A DNA stretch of 64,000 nt from JAPULR01 sp963665075 (GTDB lineage Bacteria > Chloroflexota > Dehalococcoidia > Lucifugimonadales > GCA-2712585): the NCBI GenBank assembly GCA_963665075.1, contig OY762063.1, positions 992,001 through 1,056,000 of the forward strand, read 5' to 3'. Below the pieces are notes generated by a model that saw only the letters and a program-made list of their open reading frames with translations, was not told where the DNA came from and searched no databases. This document shows positions 16,096 to 25,021 of the stretch, piece by piece (positions within the stretch are counted from its first letter, which is position 1; each line of letters begins with the position of its first letter). The position numbers and the translations under genes were made by a program.

Positions 16096-17850
16096 ATGAG
16101 CATGGAAAGGGTTGATGGCGAGATTCACCTTCAGGACGTAATCTTCCAGTTCGAGCCGGCCTACATCAGAGAAGTATGCAGGGAGGCCCTGGAGTTCCGC
16201 GACCACGCTTCCCAGGGGGCGCGGGATTCCCTGAACGCGGCAATCAACAACAGCGAAATTCGCCTCCAGGGGTTCCGGGATACAAGCAAAGCGGGCACCG
16301 ACGTGCTGGCGGAAGAGGTCTTCCATCAGATGGCCGATGGCAACGAGAAGGTCATCAGGTCGGCGCTGAGGACGTGGGCGGAGTCCAGGGACGGGCTGAG
16401 AGAATACGTGACTGAGAAGCTGGACGGCTTGGGACTTCCCACCCAGGGGCTGAAGACCAAGGGGTCGGGCGGGGTTGAAATCTGGGAAGCCGGGGACTGG
16501 CTTTCCAGGGTGGAGGTTATTCATTCGGAATCGGGCGGAGTGGACGAGGAAGACGTGAGATTGATGATGACCTGCGTGTCCGGGATGTCGCCGGAGGTGC
16601 CGCCGGAGCCGGAGGTGCAGTCGAAGACGTTGAACCACCTGCTGGACGAATTAAGAGACTTGCCGGCGGAAACCGACGATTGGAACGACTTCGATGATTT
16701 CCTCCGGGAGTTGGCGTCCATAGGCGCTGACAAGATGGTGGAGCGGCGGCATAGACTGTTCGAGTTATTCGAGGAAATCGTCGCCAAATGCCAACAGGAT
16801 TTCGACGCCGAGTTGAACTACCTGGAGATTGATTTGAGCGGCTGGATTTCCGACGCGCAGGAACATCCCGCCGTTTTTCCGCAGGCACCCGTGGTCGCGG
16901 AAGCGCTGCACGGCGGCCTGGCGGCCTACGTCAAGCTGTGGCCGAAGGGCAGGACCCGTAGCGAGGAGTTGGAGCGCAGGCAGAAGCGGGAGCAGTGCGA
17001 AGACGACATCATGGCCTTCGTCGAGCAGTGGGATGAACTGGTGAATGCCGCCAAGCGCATGGAGGAGCAGGCTGAAGAGGATGAGGCGGAAGACGAATCG
17101 CCATCGCCGGAGGCTGTCGAAGATTCGGTGGAAGACGACGTGGAGGATTCGGCTGCCGCGCCCGATGCGGCAATGGTTGCGGAGCTGGAGGAAGTCCGGC
17201 AGCAGAATCGGAAACTGTCAGAGGAGAAGGCGGCGTTAGATTCGGAGAGGCAGGGGCTTGCGGTGACTGTCGCGGACCTGGAAGGGGAGGTGGACCGGCT
17301 CCGTCGGGAGTTATACGAGAGTCAGCAGAACGAGCAGTTGTGGAGGGAGCAGTTCGTTTCCGTCAGCAGGTCGATGGGGGATGGCAAGGGAGACGAGCAG
17401 GGCGAAATTTCTGACGTGGAGGATGCGGTCAAGCGGGCGAGCCGGGCGTTTCCGAATCAGCTGGTGGTGGCGTTGAACTCCAAGTCAGACGTGGAGACGC
17501 CTTTCAAGAGGCCGGAGGAGGTTTACAGCGTGCTGGCCTGGCTGGGCACCGAATATCACCGGGCGCGGACGCGGGAGATGGGCCGCGGCCCCCAGTTCGA
17601 CAAGCTGTTGAAGGAGGCCTGCTCAGGGTGGTTCTACAAGCCGAAGCAGACGGACGAGACGAAGGACCAGTTCCCGGACTGGTATCGGACCAGAGTCGGA
17701 GGCAGGCAGTACGAACTGGACGCCCACGTCGGCAAGGGCAACAGCTTCGACCCTCAGAACACGATCCGCATAGCCTTCGACTGGGATGAGGAGGATAAGC
17801 GGGTGGTGGTGGGGTACATCGGGAGGCACCAGAAAAACCGCCGGTCTTAG
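16096..17850 (+). CDS. Unknown 584-residue protein: helical N-terminus, acidic linker, coiled coil, conserved C-terminal module
   Basis: I do not recognise this protein. The N-terminal 330 residues are mostly helical and charged. An acidic linker rich in Glu/Asp (about 325-355) is followed by a heptad coiled coil (about 358-420). A compact C-terminal module (about 445-580) ends in IRIAFDWDEEDKRVVVGYIG and then RHQKN, a beta-strand-rich motif ending in G-x-x-G-R-H. I have a weak impression of similar ends in proteins next to defence or nuclease genes but cannot name the family. AAAGGAGAAG precedes ATG 16096. No signal peptide or membrane segment is visible. Confidence 0.75.
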   Translation: MSMERVDGEIHLQDVIFQFEPAYIREVCREALEFRDHASQGARDSLNAAINNSEIRLQGFRDTSKAGTDVLAEEVFHQMADGNEKVIRSALRTWAESRDGLREYVTEKLDGLGLPTQGLKTKGSGGVEIWEAGDWLSRVEVIHSESGGVDEEDVRLMMTCVSGMSPEVPPEPEVQSKTLNHLLDELRDLPAETDDWNDFDDFLRELASIGADKMVERRHRLFELFEEIVAKCQQDFDAELNYLEIDLSGWISDAQEHPAVFPQAPVVAEALHGGLAAYVKLWPKGRTRSEELERRQKREQCEDDIMAFVEQWDELVNAAKRMEEQAEEDEAEDESPSPEAVEDSVEDDVEDSAAAPDAAMVAELEEVRQQNRKLSEEKAALDSERQGLAVTVADLEGEVDRLRRELYESQQNEQLWREQFVSVSRSMGDGKGDEQGEISDVEDAVKRASRAFPNQLVVALNSKSDVETPFKRPEEVYSVLAWLGTEYHRARTREMGRGPQFDKLLKEACSGWFYKPKQTDETKDQFPDWYRTRVGGRQYELDAHVGKGNSFDPQNTIRIAFDWDEEDKRVVVGYIGRHQKNRRS

Positions 17851-18361
17851 GGGAAACTACACCCCCATCCCAACCTTCCCACACCTAGGAGGAAGGGATA
17901 AGAGGGCTCCGGGGGGTTGGGGGATTCGTTTGGAAAACGCATCGGAGGTGTTTTGGGGGTGATCCAGGCACAAAACAGGGTTTTTTGGGGGCGGATTCGT
18001 TTGAGAAAATAGGGAAAAGAATCCCGAAATTGGAATGTTTTGGGTGGGGATTGCAGGGTTATGGGCGAGCCTTCTGTTGGTTTGCAGGATGCGTATGTAT
18101 GTTTCATGCAAGAAGGATAGCAGAGGATGTCGGTTGTGGCAAGGGGGAGTTGTCACTTTTGGGGGGCGTACCCTCACCCCTTCGACAAGCTCAGGGCAGG
18201 CCCAGCCCTCTCCCAGGATGGGAGAGGGAGTACCGCTCGACCCTTCGTCCTTCGGCGAGATCAGGGTGATCTCAGGGTGAGTGGTGCGAGAGGAGATTCT
18301 TCGTCGCGAGGCCTCCTCAGAATGACAAGTTAGGCCAGGGGTGATGTGTGGGTATGGGGGG
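17851..18361. repeat. Intergenic spacer with three repeat types
   Basis: No gene is supported here. It contains an 'ACCCCCATCCCAACCTTCCC' type element at 17861-17895, an AT-richer unique stretch, and the first copy of an approximately 80-bp element (about 18087-18172). After these come a composite of the CTTCGACAAGCTCAGG and CCCTCTCCCAGGATGGGAG repeats (18172-18280). A fragment TTCTTCGTCGCGAGGCCTCC followed by TCAGAATGAC (18297-18327) looks like yet another short dispersed repeat. Confidence 0.75.
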
Positions 18362-20080
18362 TTAGGGTGGAGGTTCGGCGGCTTGGGCGGCGCGGGAGCC
18401 TTCTTCCACGTCGACGCGCTTCAGGTACAAGGCGCCGGCAATGATGATTAGCAGGATGGCCGTCACCGCCGCGCGGGTGTCCATGAAGGACGTGCCCAGC
18501 ACGAAGATTATCGGCCCCAGCACGGAGGACGCTCGTCCGACGAACCCGAAGAACGCGAAGAATTCGCCGCTTCGCGATGGCGGGGTTATCTGGGCGAACA
18601 GGCTCCTCGCCAACGCCTGGCTCCCGCCGATGATAAGCCCCACGAACACGCCCAGAAGCAGCCACTGATAGCCTACGTCGATGCCCAGAGGCTTCCACAC
18701 TACGCTTCGCATGAAGGAAGGCCACCAGTCCAGCGGGCCGTCTCCCAGAATCGACGGATGGGCCGGCCCAAGGATCGATTGCCCGTCCATCGGCCCGTCC
18801 TGGAAAGAGACGCTGTGTTGCAGGTCTTCAGACTCCGCAAACGCTTCCGGCAACCTCTGCGCTTCCTGCGCGCTCAGTGTGTCATCCGGCTGCAACGCCC
18901 ACGCGCTTCCTCGCCATTGGAGGCTGTCGTCTTCGTCCCATGCTCCGGGGACGGCGGCCACCCGGTACTCGTTGGCTTGGCCGTCGTAGTCCAACTGGAA
19001 GTCGTGGTTGCTATGACCGGCGGGAGTCAGGGGAACCAGAGAAACGCCGAATAGAACGATGAATATCCATGCGAAGAGGGAGAGGCTGAGGGCGAACTTG
19101 GTGGAGGTGCGGTAGGCCAGGCGGCTGAAGGCCATCGCGCCCGGCACGGCGACGAACTGGATGATGACGATGGTCGCCATGTTGAAGGCCAGTCCGATGC
19201 CGAGGGTGTCGGCGGCGTAGGCCCCCGCGATGAGCACCACCGTCTGAATGCCGTCGTTGAATAGCAGATAGGAGACCAGGTAGTCGACGACCACCTTGAA
19301 TCGCCTGACCTGCCGGGCGGTGTTTTTCAACTCTCTGAAAGAGAGGGTGACGGCGGAGGAGATGTTGAGTCCGCGGGCGGGTTTGCTGATGGGCGGTTCG
19401 GGCACGGTGAGGAAGGTCCAGATGGCAAAGCCGAACCACCACACGCCGATGGAGACGATGGCGATGCGGGTCATCAGGTCTTCGTACGCCGTGTCCTGGG
19501 TCGCGAGGATTAGAAACAGGTGGACGACGAGAAGGATGCCGCCGCCGGCGTATCCGTAGGCATAGCCTCTGCTGCTAACGTCGTCCCACAGATGCCGCGG
19601 CGCCACGTGGGGCAGGAAGGCGTTGTAGAACACGATGCTGCCGGTGAAGCCGACGCCGGCGATTATCAGGGAACCCAGCATCCAGGCCCAGGGCTGGCCC
19701 GTGTAGGCTGAGAAGAAGGTGAGGCAGGTGAACAGGCAGCCGACGATGGTGAATATCCAGAGGATGGTCTTCTTGATGGGAATGCGGTCGGAGATGACGC
19801 CCAGAATGGGGGAGGTGAGGGCGACGGTCAGGACGGAGATGATGATGGCCACGCTCCAGACGGAGCTGCCGGTGAAGGTGATGCCCATGAAGGTGGCTTG
19901 TTCGCCGAGGGACTCCTTGAAGAGGTAGACGAAGTAGACGGGCATGATGGCGGCGGTGCCGCTCGTCGCGAAGGCGGAGTTCGCCCAGTCGTACATGCAC
20001 CAGCCGCGAATGACGCGTCGCTGGGGTTTGGGGAGCTCGCGGAGGGAGGGTTGGGGGTTTTCTGGCGGGTTGGAGTTCAT
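18362..20080 (-). CDS. MFS transporter of the UMF1/Atg22-like family with large extracytoplasmic insert
   Basis: A 572-residue permease. The N-terminus carries the family hallmark MYDWANSAFATSGTAAIMPV, followed by ISDRIPIKK between helices 2 and 3 as the MFS loop motif, and about 12 hydrophobic helices overall. Unusually, an approximately 130-residue hydrophilic insert (starting LTPAGHSNHDFQLDYDG and ending near DGPLDWWPSF) lies between helices of the C-terminal half, probably outside the membrane. Substrate unknown; relatives are proposed amino-acid or metabolite exporters. ATG 20080 (MNSNPPENPQ) is preferred over the open frame to 20125. Confidence 0.86.
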   Translation of the reverse strand: MNSNPPENPQPSLRELPKPQRRVIRGWCMYDWANSAFATSGTAAIMPVYFVYLFKESLGEQATFMGITFTGSSVWSVAIIISVLTVALTSPILGVISDRIPIKKTILWIFTIVGCLFTCLTFFSAYTGQPWAWMLGSLIIAGVGFTGSIVFYNAFLPHVAPRHLWDDVSSRGYAYGYAGGGILLVVHLFLILATQDTAYEDLMTRIAIVSIGVWWFGFAIWTFLTVPEPPISKPARGLNISSAVTLSFRELKNTARQVRRFKVVVDYLVSYLLFNDGIQTVVLIAGAYAADTLGIGLAFNMATIVIIQFVAVPGAMAFSRLAYRTSTKFALSLSLFAWIFIVLFGVSLVPLTPAGHSNHDFQLDYDGQANEYRVAAVPGAWDEDDSLQWRGSAWALQPDDTLSAQEAQRLPEAFAESEDLQHSVSFQDGPMDGQSILGPAHPSILGDGPLDWWPSFMRSVVWKPLGIDVGYQWLLLGVFVGLIIGGSQALARSLFAQITPPSRSGEFFAFFGFVGRASSVLGPIIFVLGTSFMDTRAAVTAILLIIIAGALYLKRVDVEEGSRAAQAAEPPP

Positions 20081-20125
20081 GGGCGGGGATATGATACAGG
20101 AAATGAGGAATTGTGGGGAGGGCAA

Positions 20126-20152
20126 TAGGGGCCGGTTTGAAACCAGCCCCTA
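20126..20152. repeat. Palindromic repeat TAGGGGC..GCCCCTA
   Basis: A hairpin with arms TAGGGGC and GCCCCTA around a GGTTTGAAACC core, between the transporter start and the lipoprotein end. It is the same family as 3016-3092, 4300-4326 and 39581-39605. Confidence 0.75.
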
Positions 20153-20180
20153 CAAGAGAGATTGTCCGTGGGGTTGGGGG

Positions 20181-20996
20181 TTAGGGGGAGGTTACGGGAT
20201 GGACGGATAGGAGGGCGTCATTTCCGTTTCCGTCGAAGCCGAAGACGCGGATTTCGAGGTCGTCGGGGCCTATGTCCATGAACAGGGGGGAGTAGGCGCG
20301 GATTACGAAGGAATTGGCTTCGAATTCGTGCTCCATGTCGGCGACGGTGTGATATGTATCCCACATGTACATCGGGCCGGGGTCGGGGAGAAGGAGGACG
20401 AGGGGTTCGTCATTGCCCTTGAAGTAGACGATGAAGCCTGCGCCTTCGCCGTCGACCATCGGGTTGAAGATGGACGCGCCGCCGCTGAGGGTTCCCTTCG
20501 CGTCCAGGGCGCCGGCGGATGCGGCCGGTTGGATGTCCCATGTCACCGCGTCTATGGAGTCGGCGTCGGCGAGGGCGTCGTTGCGGGAGACATCGAAGCC
20601 CATGCCGATGAAGCCGGGGTTTTCGCGGCTGACGACGGTATCGTCGTCGGAGTCGCCGTTCTTGTGTTCGTCGGAGTCGGCGTCGGAGGATTTGTCGTCT
20701 GAATCATCGTTGCCGTTTGTGTGCTCACCGGAATCATCGTCGTCCTCGGAGGAAGAGGAGGACTGACCGCTATCGCTATCGGAGCCGTCGGCGTCGGTGG
20801 GTTGCTCGGGCTTTTTGTCGTCGCCGGATTCTACGGGTGTGGAAGAGGGAGCGGTTGCTTGCGGCGTTGGCGCGACGGCCTGGGGCGTAGACATTGGGGT
20901 GGTTTCGTCGGCGGTGGGTGTGGAATCGTCACTGCCGCAGGCAAATACGGCGGCGGCGATGATGGTCAATATAAGGGCGACCAGAAGGCGTTTCAT
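20181..20996 (-). CDS. Acidic, low-complexity lipoprotein of unknown function
   Basis: A 271-residue protein with a clear lipoprotein signal: MKRLLVALILTIIAAAVFAC, lipobox V-F-A-C with the modified Cys at position 20. Residues about 21-60 are Thr/Pro/Ala-rich and about 60-120 are a Ser/Asp/Glu-rich linker (for example SDSDSGQSSSSSEDDDDSGE). A folded C-terminal domain (about 125-271) contains GFIVYFKGNDEPLVLLLPD. The layout resembles extracellular proteins held off the membrane by a flexible acidic tether. No functional domain recognised. Confidence 0.8.
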   Translation of the reverse strand: MKRLLVALILTIIAAAVFACGSDDSTPTADETTPMSTPQAVAPTPQATAPSSTPVESGDDKKPEQPTDADGSDSDSGQSSSSSEDDDDSGEHTNGNDDSDDKSSDADSDEHKNGDSDDDTVVSRENPGFIGMGFDVSRNDALADADSIDAVTWDIQPAASAGALDAKGTLSGGASIFNPMVDGEGAGFIVYFKGNDEPLVLLLPDPGPMYMWDTYHTVADMEHEFEANSFVIRAYSPLFMDIGPDDLEIRVFGFDGNGNDALLSVHPVTSP

Positions 20997-21122
20997 TGGG
21001 GGGAACCTCCGTCGACAGGAGTGGGGACGGCGTTGATTCTCTAAAGGATACTACGAGGAGGGCGGGTTGGTGGATTGGTTTGGGGAGCGGTAATGGCGAG
21101 TTTGGAGTTTATGAAAAGGGGT

Positions 21123-21151
21123 CTGGATTCCGGCCTTCGCCGGAATGACGG
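21123..21151. repeat. Palindromic repeat CTGGATTCCGGC..GCCGGAATGACGG
   Basis: One copy of the GGAATGACGG-ending hairpin family, in the variant with ATTCCGGC/GCCGGAAT arms. It stands between the broken ABC permease and the lipoprotein gene start. Confidence 0.8.
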
Positions 21152-21190
21152 TTATGTGGAGGTCTTCCCCAATGGGAACAATCGGGGGGA

Positions 21191-21712
21191 TTAGCTGCCT
21201 TTAGCGCCCGCGATGTCTCGTCGTAGAAAGAGCCGGAAAGCGGCGGCGGTAAACACGGCTATATAGGCGAGGATGACCAGGAGGATAACGCCTAAAGCCG
21301 CTCTTTCGAAGTTGAAGAGTCCGACGAGGGAAAGGAGCGCGCTGACAGGAAGGGTGAAGAAGGCGCGGCTTTCGTGCGTGGTGGTGTAGCCTTCGCAGAC
21401 GGGCGTCCAATCTTGAAGCCCCGCGAAAAACTCCTCCCGTTCCTGGGGCGACAGGACGGAGACTTTCTGCTTTACGTCGCCTTCCAGGATTTCGGCGCAG
21501 GAGACTTCGACGATGCCTTGGTTGCTGGCGTACTGCTAGTCGGGTATGAGGGTACCGACGGAGCTGTCGGCGAGGTGAAATGCGGCGTAGAAACCCCACA
21601 GGAGGGCCTGGGTGATGAGAATGGCGACGACCAGAAGTATCCAGGGGAGCCAGCGCCTTCTGATTTTGAACCATTCCCAGCGGGCCAGGCCAAGAACTTG
21701 GGCTAGCATCAT
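21191..21712 (-). pseudogene. ABC-2 type permease fragment interrupted by an amber stop
   Basis: Read leftwards from ATG 21712, the frame gives MMLAQVLGLARWEWFKIRRR, then a membrane helix (WLPWILLVVAILITQALLWG), and after 58 codons meets TAG (21538-21536). The same frame then stays open for 114 codons through two more hydrophobic segments (LPVSALLSLVGLF and GVILLVILAYIAVFTAAAF) to TAA at 21191. The start overlaps the ATPase stop by ATGA. Even read through, about 172 residues is far shorter than ABC-2 permeases (roughly 250 or more), so part has been deleted as well. A decayed partner of the adjacent ATPase is the simplest reading. Confidence 0.78.
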
Positions 21713-22623
21713 GCCCCGTTATTGTCACCTGTGACTTGGAGGAAGTAGTCTTCAAGGGAAATCTGGATGGGCGCGGTTTCGACCACGTAGACTTCTTCTC
21801 GACCAAGGGTTGCGGAAAGCTCTGCGGTGCGGTCGAGGGGCGCGGTGACGATGAGGGAGTCTTCGTCGTCGGTGATTTCTTCCACCCAATCGAGGGCTGC
21901 CAGGATTGTACGGGCCTTGGCGTTGTCGGTGGTCTTCATGCGGACCTGCTCCCGACCGACCGAGTGGAGGAGTTCGGATACCGAGCCTTCGGCTATCAGC
22001 TTGCCCTTGGAGAGGATGGTTACGCTGTCGCAGACCTGCTCGACTTCGTTGAGGAGGTGGCTGGAAAGGAGGACGGTGCGGTTCCCGTCGCCGAGGCTGC
22101 GGATGAGTTCGCGGACTTCAAGCATTCCTTCCGGGTCGAGGCCGTTGGTTGGTTCGTCGAGGATGACCAGGTCGGGGTCGCCGAGGAGGGAGTAGGCTAG
22201 GCCAAGGCGCTGCTTCATGCCCATCGAGTAGGTGTTGAATTTGGAGGCGGCGCGGTCGGCGAGGCCCACCTGGTCGAGGAGTCGGTCTATTTCGTTCGGG
22301 GTTCCGCGCTGGGAGATGCCCTGGAAGTAGGCGAGGTTGCGGCGTCCGGAGAGGTAGGGGTAGAAGGCGGGGGTTTCTACGACGGCGCCGATGCGGCGGA
22401 GGGAGGCTTCCAGGTTGTCGGAATCGCCGAAGAGGGTGAAGGCGCCGGAGGTGGGCGTGAGGAGTCCGAGGAGCATGCCCATAGTAGTGGTCTTGCCGGA
22501 GCCGTTGGGGCCGAGGAGGCCGTAGACGTGGCCGCGACGTACCTGGATGGAGAGTTCGTCGACGGCGAGGATGTCTCCGTAGCGTTTGGTGAGGCGGTCG
22601 GTTTGGATGACGTAGTCGGGCAT
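21709..22623 (-). CDS. ABC transporter ATP-binding protein
   Basis: A 304-residue ATPase of the CcmA/multidrug exporter type. Walker A is GLLGPNGSGKTTTMG, the signature is TYSMGMKQRLGLAYS and Walker B LVILDEPTNGLDPEG, followed by the switch His in LLSSHLLNEVEQ. A roughly 80-residue C-terminal domain follows. It should pair with the membrane protein encoded immediately downstream with an ATGA overlap, but that gene carries an internal stop, so the exporter may be inactive or use another permease. Confidence 0.93.
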   Translation of the reverse strand: MPDYVIQTDRLTKRYGDILAVDELSIQVRRGHVYGLLGPNGSGKTTTMGMLLGLLTPTSGAFTLFGDSDNLEASLRRIGAVVETPAFYPYLSGRRNLAYFQGISQRGTPNEIDRLLDQVGLADRAASKFNTYSMGMKQRLGLAYSLLGDPDLVILDEPTNGLDPEGMLEVRELIRSLGDGNRTVLLSSHLLNEVEQVCDSVTILSKGKLIAEGSVSELLHSVGREQVRMKTTDNAKARTILAALDWVEEITDDEDSLIVTAPLDRTAELSATLGREEVYVVETAPIQISLEDYFLQVTGDNNGA

Positions 22624-22633
22624 TTGGGGTGGA

Positions 22634-22996
22634 TCAGCCGAGGAAGCGGATAGCCGCGATGAGGACGCCTGTCAGGGCAATGCCCACGCCACCAAGTCTG
22701 AGGAATATGCGGTTTTCCAACTGGGCTATTTTAGCATCAACCTCCGCGAATTTGGCTTCTATCTTCGCGAATCGGGAGTTGACCTCGCTACGGGACTCGG
22801 CGGCTTTGGCTTCCATATCGGAGAAACGGGAATTGATATTCCCCTCGAATTCCGCAATGCGGGATTCCATTTTGGCTATGTCGGCTCGCACTTCTGCAAC
22901 CTCAACCTTGACTTCCGCAACATCGGCTTTTGTGGCTACGTGTTCGTAACCGCCTTCAAGCCGGCTGACCCGTTGTTGTAGTTGCTCGGTTGCCAT
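22634..22996 (-). CDS. Small coiled-coil protein with C-terminal membrane segment (paralogue 2)
   Basis: A 120-residue paralogue of the protein at 11674-12000. It shares the N-terminal box (VSRLEGGYEHVATKAD against VSRIEGGYEHLATKAD), a long coiled coil with heptad units such as RFSDMEAKAAESRSEVNSRF, and a terminal hydrophobic stretch GGVGIALTGVLIAAIRFLG. It lies just upstream of the ABC ATPase gene and in the same direction, ten bases away, so both may be co-transcribed. Role unknown; such anchored coiled coils may act as membrane-associated scaffolds. Confidence 0.78.
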   Translation of the reverse strand: MATEQLQQRVSRLEGGYEHVATKADVAEVKVEVAEVRADIAKMESRIAEFEGNINSRFSDMEAKAAESRSEVNSRFAKIEAKFAEVDAKIAQLENRIFLRLGGVGIALTGVLIAAIRFLG

Positions 22997-23060
22997 GAAT
23001 TCTCCTTTGAGGGTGAGTTCACTTCCTACTATACAGGAAAACTGGTGGGGATTCTATGGC

Positions 23061-24041
23061 TTAGGCGTAAACCTCGGGGTTGGCGCAGCGGGGGAGGGGA
23101 CGTCCTTCCATGCCCGCGACGAGGTTCTGGGCGGCGAGGACGGCCATGCGGGTGCGGGTTCCGACGGTGGAGCTGCCAAGGTGGGGAGCGACGACGAGGT
23201 TCTCCAGGGTCAGGAGCGGGTCGTCGGGGTCGATGGGTTCGGGGGAGGTTACGTCCAGGGCTGCGGCGGCGATGGTCTTGGACTTCAGGGCGTCGTAGAG
23301 GGCGGTGGGGTCTACGACGGGGCCGCGGGCTGCGTTGACGAGGATGGCGGTGGGCTTCATTTTCGTAAGTTCGTCGGCGCCGATGAGGTGGTGGGTTTCG
23401 GCGGTGAGCGGGACGTGCAGGCTGACGAAGTCGGACTCGGCAAGCAGGGTGTGCATGGGAACGTATTGCATTTCGTAGAGGCGTTCGGCGTCGGGCTTGC
23501 GGGTGCGGCTGTAGTAGAGGATACGCATATCGAAGCCGCGGGCGCGCTTCGCCATTTCGAGGCCGATGCTGCCCATGCCGATGATGCCGATGGTGGACTG
23601 GTGGACTTCCGCGCCGAGCCAGAAGAGGGGATGGAAGGCTATTTTCCAGCCGCCCTTTCGCACCCAGCGTTCGGCTTCGGTGAGTCGGCGGGCGGCGGCG
23701 AGAAGCAGCGCGAAGGCCTGGTCGGCGGTGGCGTTAGAGACGACGCCCGGGGTGTAGCCGACGGGGATTCGGCGACGGCTGGCTTCGGCAACGTCGATGT
23801 TGTCGAGGCCGACGGCCATCTGGCTGACAACCTTGAGATTGGGGGCGGCGTCGAAGAGATCCGCGTCGACTCGGTCCATGATGTTGGTGAGGATGCCGTC
23901 GGCGCGGGCGGCCAGCCGGCGGAGGGTGAAGGGGCCGGGCGGTTCGTCGTGGGGCCAGACTTCCACGTCGGCGTGGGCGGCTATCAGGTCGAGGGCGTCC
24001 TGGGGGATGGCGCGGGTGACGAAGGCTTTGGGACGGGTCAC
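23061..24041 (-). CDS. D-isomer 2-hydroxyacid dehydrogenase (tandem copy, downstream)
   Basis: A 326-residue NAD(P)-dependent dehydrogenase, close to glyoxylate/hydroxypyruvate reductase or D-glycerate dehydrogenase. The Rossmann loop is GIIGMGSIGLEMA, with the catalytic Arg in NAARGPVVD, Glu in SPEPIDPDD and His in VVAPHLGSST. It overlaps the preceding paralogue by four bases (24038-24041), giving a coupled pair. The two differ in the catalytic-loop context (PHLGSS here, PHIASAS in the other), so they may differ in substrate. Confidence 0.92.
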   Translation of the reverse strand: MTRPKAFVTRAIPQDALDLIAAHADVEVWPHDEPPGPFTLRRLAARADGILTNIMDRVDADLFDAAPNLKVVSQMAVGLDNIDVAEASRRRIPVGYTPGVVSNATADQAFALLLAAARRLTEAERWVRKGGWKIAFHPLFWLGAEVHQSTIGIIGMGSIGLEMAKRARGFDMRILYYSRTRKPDAERLYEMQYVPMHTLLAESDFVSLHVPLTAETHHLIGADELTKMKPTAILVNAARGPVVDPTALYDALKSKTIAAAALDVTSPEPIDPDDPLLTLENLVVAPHLGSSTVGTRTRMAVLAAQNLVAGMEGRPLPRCANPEVYA

Positions 24042-25021
24042 TTCTCGTAGACCTCGGGGTTGACGCAGTTGGGCATGGGCTGGCCGTTGAGTCCGGCCAG
24101 GAGGTTCTCCGCCGCCATCGTGGACATCTTCAGCCGCGTGGGAACGCTGGCGCTGGCGATGTGAGGCACGATAATGCAGTTGTCCAGGGTGAGGAGGGGA
24201 TCGGCCATCGTTATGGGTTCAGGCTCCGTAACGTCGAGGGCGGCAAAGCCAATCTCGCCTTCCTTGAGAGCGAGGTAGAGGGCAGCGGGGTCGATGACGG
24301 GGCCGCGGGCGGCGTTGACGAGGACGGCGTTGGACTTCATCAGGTGAAGTTCGTGGTGGCTGATGAGATGGTAGGTGTCCGGGGTGAGGTTCACGTGGAC
24401 GCTGACGAAGTCGGACTCCCTGAGGACGGCGTCGATGGGGGCGTAGGTCATGTTGTATTCGCGTTCGACTTCCTCGGGCCGGCGGAAGACGTCGTAATAG
24501 AGGATGGGCATGTCGAAGCCTTGGGCGCGCTTCGCCATTTCCAGCCCTATGCGCCCCATGCCGAGGATGCCGAGGGTTCCGCCGAAAACGTCCGGTCCGA
24601 GGTAGTGGAGAGGATGCCAGGTCTTCCACTTGCCGGCCTTGACGGCTTCTGCGCCTTCCACCAGACGGCGGGCGGCGGCCATGAGGAGGGCGAAGGCCAT
24701 GTCTGCGGTGGTGCCTGTCAGGACGCCGGGAGTGTAGCCGACGGGGATGCCTCGGCGAGTGGCTTCGCCCACGTCGATGTTCTCAAATCCGACGGCAATC
24801 TGGCTGATGGCGCGGAGATTAGGGGCGGCGTCCATCAGTTGGGCGTCGATTTTGTCGGTGAGGAGGCAGAGGAGGCCGTCGGCGTTGGCGACCTTTTCGA
24901 GGAGGATCTCGTAGGGAGGAGGGAGTTCGTCGAGCCAGAGATCGACGTCGGCTTCGGCGGCAATCATGTCGATGGCTTCCTGGAAGATGCGGCGGGCGAT
25001 GAAGACTTTGGGTCTGGGCAT
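24038..25021 (-). CDS. D-isomer 2-hydroxyacid dehydrogenase (tandem copy, upstream)
   Basis: A 327-residue paralogue of its downstream neighbour, similar along the whole length. It has GILGMGRIGLEMA, NAARGPVID, TEPEPITMADP and IIVPHIASAS as the cofactor, Arg, Glu and His segments. GAGAAAAAATG provides only a weak ribosome site before ATG 25021. The tandem arrangement points to duplication, with both copies retaining all catalytic residues. Confidence 0.92.
   Translation of the reverse strand: MPRPKVFIARRIFQEAIDMIAAEADVDLWLDELPPPYEILLEKVANADGLLCLLTDKIDAQLMDAAPNLRAISQIAVGFENIDVGEATRRGIPVGYTPGVLTGTTADMAFALLMAAARRLVEGAEAVKAGKWKTWHPLHYLGPDVFGGTLGILGMGRIGLEMAKRAQGFDMPILYYDVFRRPEEVEREYNMTYAPIDAVLRESDFVSVHVNLTPDTYHLISHHELHLMKSNAVLVNAARGPVIDPAALYLALKEGEIGFAALDVTEPEPITMADPLLTLDNCIIVPHIASASVPTRLKMSTMAAENLLAGLNGQPMPNCVNPEVYEK

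Noticed and set aside
21536..21538. TAG in the ABC permease as pyrrolysine
   Set aside because: No pyl genes or methylamine methyltransferase context; the protein is also truncated, which fits decay.
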